Below are positions 56,941 to 64,000 of a DNA stretch of 64,000 nt, piece by piece (the first letter of the stretch is position 1; every line of letters starts with the position of its first letter). Source of the DNA: Portulaca oleracea (Eukaryota; Streptophyta; Magnoliopsida; Caryophyllales; Portulacaceae); the NCBI GenBank assembly GCA_029582165.1, contig CM055882.1, positions 16,323,867-16,387,866 on the forward strand, in the 5' to 3' direction. A program made the translations under genes and the position numbers. Below the pieces are notes generated by a model that was not told the origin of the DNA, made no database searches, and saw only the letters and a list, made by a program, of their open reading frames with translations.

Positions 56941-57432
56941 CTCACTCCATTTCATATTAATTACTTCCTCTGTCCCAAATAATTTTTCCCTTTACTTTTT
57001 ATAGTCATTGAGACAAAATTTTGACTATTAATTTTTTACATTTTATCTTAGCAAGATTTGTAATATTATGTTTAAGTAGGTATATTTTCATTGCAAATCT
57101 GACAGTGATAGTAATGTACAATAATTCAATATATTTGATAAATTAATGGTCAAATTTTAAATTTTGACCTCATTAGTCAAACTAGGACAATTTATTTGGG
57201 ACGGTAGGAGTGTCACTTATTTGATTATTATGGTCTTCAATAATACTCTTTAATTGATAATTTTTCTATAAATATTTCTACGATAATATTTTTCGTTACG
57301 AATCCACCGATAGTAATTTTATGTAAGAAATGATGCTATATTGATATACATTGAGAAATTTATGATCAAAAATTTTAAAATTTAACTTGATAATTTTTGA
57401 AAATAATAATTAATATAAAATAGAGAGAGTAG
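56941..57432. mobile_element. Stowaway-like MITE, outer copy split by another MITE
   Basis: Left end CTCACTCCATTTCATATTAATTA and right end (reverse complement) CTACTCTCTCTATTTTATAT are imperfect inverted repeats. A TA precedes the left end. The inner MITE at 56964-57210 interrupts it only 23 bases from its left end. Right TA is degraded (tg). Confidence 0.65.
56964..57210. mobile_element. Stowaway-like MITE, inner copy, 247 bp
   Basis: CTTCCTCTGTCCCAAATAAT at the left and, reverse-complemented, CTCCTACCGTCCCAAATAAAT at the right: a good Stowaway inverted repeat. The left TA target is present; the right is TG. The interior is AT-rich and non-coding. Confidence 0.8.
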
Positions 57433-59593
57433 TGTATTTTTTTTGTGTGTGTACTGTGTGGTGACCGATGGGGGGGGCCTATAAGTCTATAATACATTTT
57501 CCTTGTGCCCATATAAGTGTATGAGATGAAGGGTGAAAGAGAAAGTAGAGATGAAAGCAGTTTCCAACAAAGTAAGGTTATTTATGAAGTGAGTTGGAGA
57601 GATTTAATGAATTTTCTTACATAGACAGTTAATGCTCAGTCCATTTGAACAAGGAATACCACATATAGTGACAAGATTATATTTATTAACTTGTAGTACA
57701 TATTTTCACACAATGCCATATGTGCACAACACCTCTGCAACCCCTCTATGTCAGAAAACTCTTTCCTTCTTCGTTCACATATTTCCAATTTACCCCACTT
57801 CCTTTCATAAAATAATGCATTTTCTTTGACACAGACAAACCGATGTCGATATTTACATGCTAATATTAATTCATGATTTTACTGTCTTTGGACAATTATA
57901 CAGGACTGAGCTGTCGAAATCATTTAAATTATTTCTTTACTGGGTACTAGTATTAGCTACCCACGAAAGCAGCAGTTTAATTAGAATGAAGCTATTATCC
58001 TATTAATTTATACCATAATCTTGATATACATGATTGGTTTTTTTTTTTCCTTAAACAGTTACATGTATTTGTTATTCAGAAAATTCAAGTTAGAAAATTA
58101 ACATTGTATTTTAAAATACCAGCAATTGAACTATTTTGTATGAAGTATTTAAATAGTGTTGGTCCCTATTTTAATAAGTTAAAATAAACAAGTACAATGG
58201 TGGAACTTTGTTTGTTAGAACTTGTATTGAGAGTTGAGGTTTTGTGAGCAAGAAACTAAATTTCTAAAAATGAGTTACATGAACTTATTTGCATTCCTTA
58301 AATACATGTATTTATCTTTTATTTTTTATTTTTCAATCAATCATATTTTGACATGTGGTAGTAGTTTGATATGTTTTTTTCTTTAAAAAGAAATATTTTA
58401 AAGTGAAAAAGTAGGAATAAGTTTCTATTATTGTAAAATAAATGAAATAAAGTTTCAAAAAGTATGAATGTTGAGTGATGTGGAATGAATGAACCTCCAC
58501 TTACATTCCAAAAGTTTGAATTGCTATTGTATTTGCTTTAAGAGAATGTTTGCCAGTTTTCATGAGAAGTCTTCCCAAGAAAAATGGTAACCCCTCCCCC
58601 CCCCCCCCTTTTCTACAAATTTCCATAAGGTTGACATACATTCAAATATGGAAAAAAGAAGTTAACTTTAAAAAAGTTACTATTTCCCAAAGTTTTTGAC
58701 CAACCAAACGCATTTAAAATTGAACAAAATCAAACCATTTCTATCATAATCCATGGCCAACTATTTTAATAAAACCAATCCAAAATATTTATGTATGGTT
58801 AATAAAATCAAATCCAAAATATTTATGCATGATTAATATATTTTAACATTTTTCAACTGCAATAATTCTCATAATTTGGAAATAGTATATCCATAATATA
58901 TTTATGCATGATTATAAGGCTGTATGAGGTAGGAACAGTTTTATTTTAACATTGGGCTCTTCCTCTTAGTTTTCAAAAGTTGTAGGTTTTTTTTAAAAAA
59001 TTTATTTTTTGCAATTTACGATGGCCCTATTCTTTTAAAATGTAAATAAGTTGTTTTAATTTTTTATATCTTTTCTAGCATTCTTAGTTAGATCTCTGTT
59101 AATATGGATTAATTGGTAGTCCTGTGGTTATTTTTCTCGGGTTGGGCTCCTATGGTGGAGGGACTTCATTAGCTCATGGTTGTCTGTTTTCATTGCATGC
59201 TGTTTGCATGATTATATAGGTTCAGCTTTTGAGTAAAAGGGTCGTTTGACCGCTAATTATAAAAAAAAGTAAGTCGATAAGTAAAGAAAAGTAAAAATAA
59301 TAAAGTAGGTAAATGAACAAGGTCGTTAATGTGAGACACATCAACCACATCAATTATATAATATAATAATTTTTAGATAATGTAATGTGACTAATATAAA
59401 ATAGATAAGCAAATCGCTGGTTAAATATATGAGCTTTTAAATATAGATCATATGAGGTATATAAGATAATATCATTACAGGTAAGTAAAAATAAAAAAGT
59501 TAATAAATTAGGGTAAATTTATTTAACATTCGAAAAGAAGATATCTATCATTAACTAATATATATGGATACTTGGAAGATTTTTTTAACGGAA
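57433..59593. other. AT-rich intergenic, nothing recognised
   Basis: About 2.2 kb without recognisable genes or complete transposons. Homopolymer C-run at about 58596-58609 and G-run near 57471. Some catgattaat / tatttatgcatg repeats at 58790-58920. Confidence 0.55.

Positions 59594-59648
<55 letters not shown>
59594..59648. repeat. (ATT)n microsatellite
   Basis: About 18 uninterrupted ATT trinucleotides. Confidence 0.95.
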
Positions 59649-59650
<2 letters not shown>

Positions 59651-60757
59651 ACTAGCTATGTCACTAGAAATTTTGTGATAGGACAAATAGGGAGGAAAGG
59701 GAGAGTTCATCTTGTCTCAAATGTTGACTTTTATGTCTTAACCTTCTAGTCTAGGCGGGAAATCATGGAACACCTTAGTAATACAATACCCAAGCCAGCC
59801 ATGTTAGGTTGTCTAGTTATCTGTCTTTTTCCTCGTGCCATATTCTAATTACCAGCTATGTTATATAGAATATTTTAACTCTTAAAAAATTTGAATAGTA
59901 TTAACTTCATTTCATATCATTTTATTTTTCAGTTATTTTTTTCATATAATTTTATCATTTTAAAATTCCATCATATTTTAATTTATTGTATTTAGATATT
60001 CAATGTTATCTTTTGTTATTATTATTGTTATATATAGTACTATTCCTCTCTAGAACCATATCATAACTACTCAATTAACCATATTTTATTAATTTTTTAT
60101 TTTTCTTCAAACTGATTTATAATTGAAATGGAGACAGTATATATGTGTATCATTCTTTCGTATAGTGAACTAGACATAATAACAAGTGCAAATTAGTTTA
60201 GTTTTAGCGGCCTTTTTAGTTTAGTTCTTGTAAATTAAAGTGAAAAATCATTTAAAACTGAATTGTGTCGGCTTTGTATAAACAAACATAGTGAATATGG
60301 TATATTTTGAGCTTGTTACTTTCAATTTGTCTTAATTCTTTATAATTAGTATTTGACAAATACTGACATTTACTCGACTTTATTTTTAAGTTATATCTTT
60401 AAATTTAATCAACAGCCACCGATGAATCTCCCTTTACCTTGGGGGTGGCCATGGCCACCCTAGGTCAAAGAAAAAATAATAATTTTCTTTTTGTAAAATT
60501 AAGGGTCAAAATTATGGAATTTTATCATGTGAGTGAAATAGAATAGTGATCACCCCTATTTCAAAATATCTTGATTCCACACTATCAACAACTATCATCA
60601 TTGATTATTATAGTCAACATTGATAACCAATCATCGTAAGTGAGCGATATCTATGAACAATCATCAACAAGTAGTCATTAGCAACAAGTTTGTTATATTG
60701 GAATGAACATGTGTGGTACGCTATAATAATAACATATCCCTCTTCTACAATATGGAT
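59649..60757. other. AT-rich intergenic, nothing recognised
   Basis: About 1.1 kb. Near 60410-60480 a ggtggccatggccaccct palindrome resembles part of the relic near 25325, but no full element is visible. Confidence 0.5.
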
Positions 60758-60760
60758 TTA

Positions 60761-61063
60761 AGCTCTGTTTTTTTGTGCGGTTGATATGATGCAAAAATGG
60801 TATGATATGGTAAAATTATGGAAATTACAATAAGGTATGGAATGATATGGTAAAATTTATGCAATATATTTTGGTAATGAGTAAAGGAGCAAAAATGTGA
60901 AAATGTGAAAAGTAAAGGAGAAAAACGAAAAAATTGAAAAGTGAAGATATATTTTGGTAATGAGTGTGGTAAAATATAACATGATATGGTAAAATGTCCA
61001 AAAATATTGAGTAATATGATGAGTTGTGGTATTACACCACACTGCATCCAAAAAAATAGGGCC
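60761..61063. mobile_element. Tourist-like MITE, 303 bp
   Basis: AGCTCTGTTTTTTTGTGCGG at the left, CCAAAAAAATAGGGCC at the right (inverted), flanked by TTA on both sides (60758-60760, 61064-61066). The interior contains repeated atgatatggtaaaat words. Same family type as 51662-51795. Confidence 0.82.
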
Positions 61064-61066
61064 TTA

Positions 61067-63238
61067 GTTATATTACATATAAGTATATAACTATAAGAAC
61101 AATATTCAAATAATATTATAGTTTAGCAAAAAAATTTTGAAAAATCAAAAACTTAGATTTAAGATGTATTTAGAAATTTAAATAATTTAAGATGTGTGTG
61201 AATAATTATGCATGTACCTTGATAAGTGCATCTAGGGATAAATGACATGTTATGAGAAGACAAAGGCAAAGACTTGAGAAGGAGGGGCGAAGAGGGAACA
61301 GCGCAACACGAAGACATAAAAATAATTGGAAACGCTAGTGTTTGACATTTTCTTCCCAACTTGGGCATCAAATCAAACACCCCATCTTCATAATTTCTAA
61401 ATTATTATTGTATACTTACTTTTGTGAGATAGTAGTGTTACTAATAGACTAGATCCATCAATCAATCAAATCAATCAAATCAATCAAATTTCATTTCTCA
61501 ATACAAATTTTGACCCAAATGACCAAAGCCTAGTGTTTAGACCTACACTTGCGAATCCAACTAGGTCACAGTGAAGAGAGAGAAAGAGATAGCGGTAAGA
61601 GGGATTAAGGCAGCGTTTGGCGTGCAAAAGTTAAACCACTTTTTACTCTTGAGATCGGGAGAACTTTTTACCTTTTCAGGTTTTCTTTTTCTTTTTCTTT
61701 TTCTTTTTATCTGAAAAATGGACCATATAATTTCTGATTGTTATAGACCTACCTTTCTTCACCTAAACACGTGAGAAGGTCACAGTGTTCAACGTCGCTT
61801 ACTATATAAAATAAGTTTATTCATATAGGAAATTGAAAGACACGCCTTCTTTTGCCATTGCTATATGGTTCACCGCGACGTAGGTATGTTAATTGTATTA
61901 ATTTTTTTTCAAAAATATATTAATATTAATTATAAAATTTATCATATATTTATCACTATTATAAAAAATTTAAAATTTATTGATATTTTTTTAAAATTAT
62001 CAAACTTTTACAAAAATTCATCGCATAAAAAATTAATATATTTTAATATATGTGGTGTACCTAAATACGTACACCACGACGGTATAAAAGTTTGCATTTC
62101 TCTTGAGCCCAAAAGCTTATTACTTAGATGACATTGAATTAAAAGTAGGAGGGAGCAGTTATAGAACTAGAACATGAAATTTGATTGTAATTAATTAATG
62201 GGTAATGTTAAAGTTGCTAAAAAATAGGAACTTGTCTCAATAGGTAAAGTAAAGTTCTTAAAACTATTACCATGAATTGAAATCTGGAACATATTAAGCA
62301 TGTTCAAGTTTAGAGCAAATGCAATGGTGATCCAGTTTTTGGAATGAAACTGGTAGTCCCCCCATTCCACATCATCCATCATTCCTACTTTTTCGAACTA
62401 CATTTCATTTGTTTTACAACAATAGGAACTCATTCCTACTTTTCACATTAAAGTATTTATTTGTGGAATCCATTTATCTTAATTACTCATTTATTATTTT
62501 ATGTTTGTATTTTTTAAGTTTTGTTTAATAATGATAAATATTCAAAATATATACTTATTATTTTTTAAAATATGATCAACTTTAAAAATGATATGTAATA
62601 TAAAATTGAAAATAGTACTCACACCTACATAAAATCAAAAATATATTTATTAAAAATCGATGATGTACAATCACACAACTTAAATAAAGACGACGTACAA
62701 CATATTAATTAAAAATTAACAATTTAAAAAGGACTTAAAAAAAATCGAAGATTCACGCGTTGATAAAATTAAAAATAAAAAGTAAAGGACTTAAATGTAA
62801 AGGATCTAAAAATGACTTAATAAAATAAATGACAGACAACATCACTCCTTTGGTTTGCTGCATTTCTATTCCATATTTTTTCAAAAAATAAAAGTAAAGT
62901 GTCCTCATATATACAGATGTAGTATTTTTTTCAAAAAATAAAAAATAAAAGTTTCATAGACGGATACTTTCAGCAAAAAAAATAAAGTGCCTATCCTCCA
63001 ACTGTGTCTACCCTCCAACAGTTTCATATATATTTTCTTTTGTTTTGTTTTTTTATTAATTAAGTGGGGCCCACTTCTAGCCAAAAAAATAAAAAGAAAA
63101 AAGAAAATAAAGGTGAAGTTTCGAAATGATGGAGTTATCCCAATTTTGCAATCATAACTTTTCACTCTCCATTGTACTACCACTTAGGACCTTTGCACAT
63201 GTTCCAAGGCAGTGATCCTCCCATTGTACATGGTCTTA
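61067..63238. other. AT-rich intergenic with small repeats
   Basis: About 2.2 kb, no gene recognised. Contains atcaatcaaatcaatcaaat repeats near 61460-61490, a tttttcttttt repeat at 61683-61708, and a near-palindrome ggtgtacctaaatacgtacacc at about 62052-62073. A gagcaaatgcaatgg word near 62313 matches the end of the foldback MITE at 63239 without a visible partner. Confidence 0.5.
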
Positions 63239-63454
63239 GAGCACTAGCAATGCGGAATGATATTCATGGAATTCTGACACTCTCTCTCCTACTTGGCACA
63301 CCCTCTCCCCTCATTTTGTTCCATTCCTTTGAGTTCTGGAATGTTGCAGAGTTCCAGAACTCAAAGGAATGAAGAAAAAAGATGAGAGAATGTGTGACAA
63401 TTAGGAGAGAGGGGATCAAAATTCCATGAATTGAATTTTACATTGCATATGCTC
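63239..63454. mobile_element. Foldback MITE, 216 bp, near-complete hairpin
   Basis: The two halves are inverted copies: left end gagcactagcaatg versus right end cattgcatatgctc, with tcatggaattctga / tcaaaattccatga and tctctctcctacttg / ttaggagagag inside. At the centre a perfect 20-bp stem (63322-63341 and 63352-63371) encloses a 10-base loop. No target duplication is visible; superfamily not assigned. Confidence 0.75.
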
Positions 63455-64000
63455 GAAGCAGGAACTTGGAGCCAATGAGAATTAATTACGTGCAAGGACG
63501 GAGCTACATTGGGCCAAAAGGGGGCAATTGCCCCCCTTGCCTTAACTGGATTAATATAGATTCTGCAGTACTTGGTTACATAATATAGTTGTAGAGCAAC
63601 TGGTATAGGTCCTAACAATCTAGGTGTAGGTCTTGGGTTTTGATACTCATGAATGTTATTTCACTTTGCTTTGCCATACCGTGCCTTTTTTTTTCTTCCT
63701 CCTTTTCACATACTTTGAGAAATACATGTAGCGAATAACTAAAATAATTAAAAAATATAAAGAATAGACAAATAAATTTTATTCTTGAACCTATAATATT
63801 ATTAATTGAGTTTTTGGATGATAATATACCAACCTTTGGGGGTATTGGATTATAATGTACCAACTTTTACTATTGGACAACAATATCCCTGACCTTTTTA
63901 CCTAGGTGACATTATTATACCAACAACAAATAAGAATGTGGTGAACCAGTCTCCATGCACGCTTATGTGGCTGGCGAAGGGGAAAAAAACTGTTCGAAGC
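63455..64000. other. Intergenic to window end, nothing recognised
   Basis: AT-rich. It includes gcaaggacggagctacattggg and gggggcaattgccccc near 63495-63540, words often seen in dispersed plant repeats, but no element boundaries can be set. Confidence 0.45.

Overview
This window is plant nuclear DNA, most likely from a eudicot. The evidence is intron-containing genes with GT-AG junctions, Ty1/copia and Ty3/gypsy LTR retrotransposons, MULE, hAT, Stowaway and Tourist DNA transposons, and a nuclear copy of plastid DNA whose gene order is that of an angiosperm plastome. The plastid copy still carries a recognisable infA, which most rosid plastomes have lost. This weakly favours a non-rosid eudicot (inference). 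Only one ordinary host gene is convincing: a SCARECROW (GRAS family) orthologue on the minus strand (46031-50752). Almost everything else is transposon-derived or plastid-derived.

Layout. 1-1548: decayed 3' part of a Ty1/copia element with its 192-bp 3' LTR. 1840-2617: foldback and MITE sequence sharing one terminal motif. 2684-22351: a ~19.7-kb Mutator-like element (MULE) with ~88-bp terminal inverted repeats, lying between two (AT)n tracts. It holds a FAR1-type transposase gene on + and a multi-exon gene on - that ends in a Ulp1 (C48) protease-like domain; the two genes converge. A 6.7-kb plastid segment (petD-rpoA-rps11-rpl36-infA-rps8-rpl14-rpl16-rps3-rpl22, about 4377-11122) cuts the transposase gene in two. 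A 561-bp hAT MITE with an exact 8-bp target duplication lies between the two MULE genes.

22352-26071: AT-rich sequence with MITEs. 26072-43069: a Tekay-like Ty3/gypsy chromovirus with a truncated 5' LTR and a complete 3.3-kb 3' LTR. Its gag-pol is split at the protease motif by a complete 7.36-kb non-autonomous LTR retrotransposon (29003-36361; 1.9-kb LTRs, exact 5-bp target duplication, tRNA-Asp-type primer site). The inserted element encodes an unusual acidic protein with one CCHC knuckle. 43070-44274: a Pack-MULE-like foldback element that captured the 5' end of a gamma-glutamylcyclotransferase-like gene. 44275-46030: repeat-rich intergenic DNA. 46031-50752: SCARECROW. 51662-51795: Tourist MITE. 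51916-56223: a complete but gag-deleted Ty1/copia element with a Stowaway MITE in its 5' LTR. 56224-64000: AT-rich intergenic DNA with nested Stowaway, Tourist and foldback MITEs.

The window reads as successive nested insertions beside one developmental regulator. The least ordinary objects are the plastid-split MULE with its divergent Ulp1-like gene and its dispersed TGTGRTCA motifs, the non-autonomous retroelement with a coding capacity I cannot assign, and the Pack-MULE with a captured gene. Exon boundaries are read by eye. Junctions given as approximate are uncertain by about 5-20 bases.
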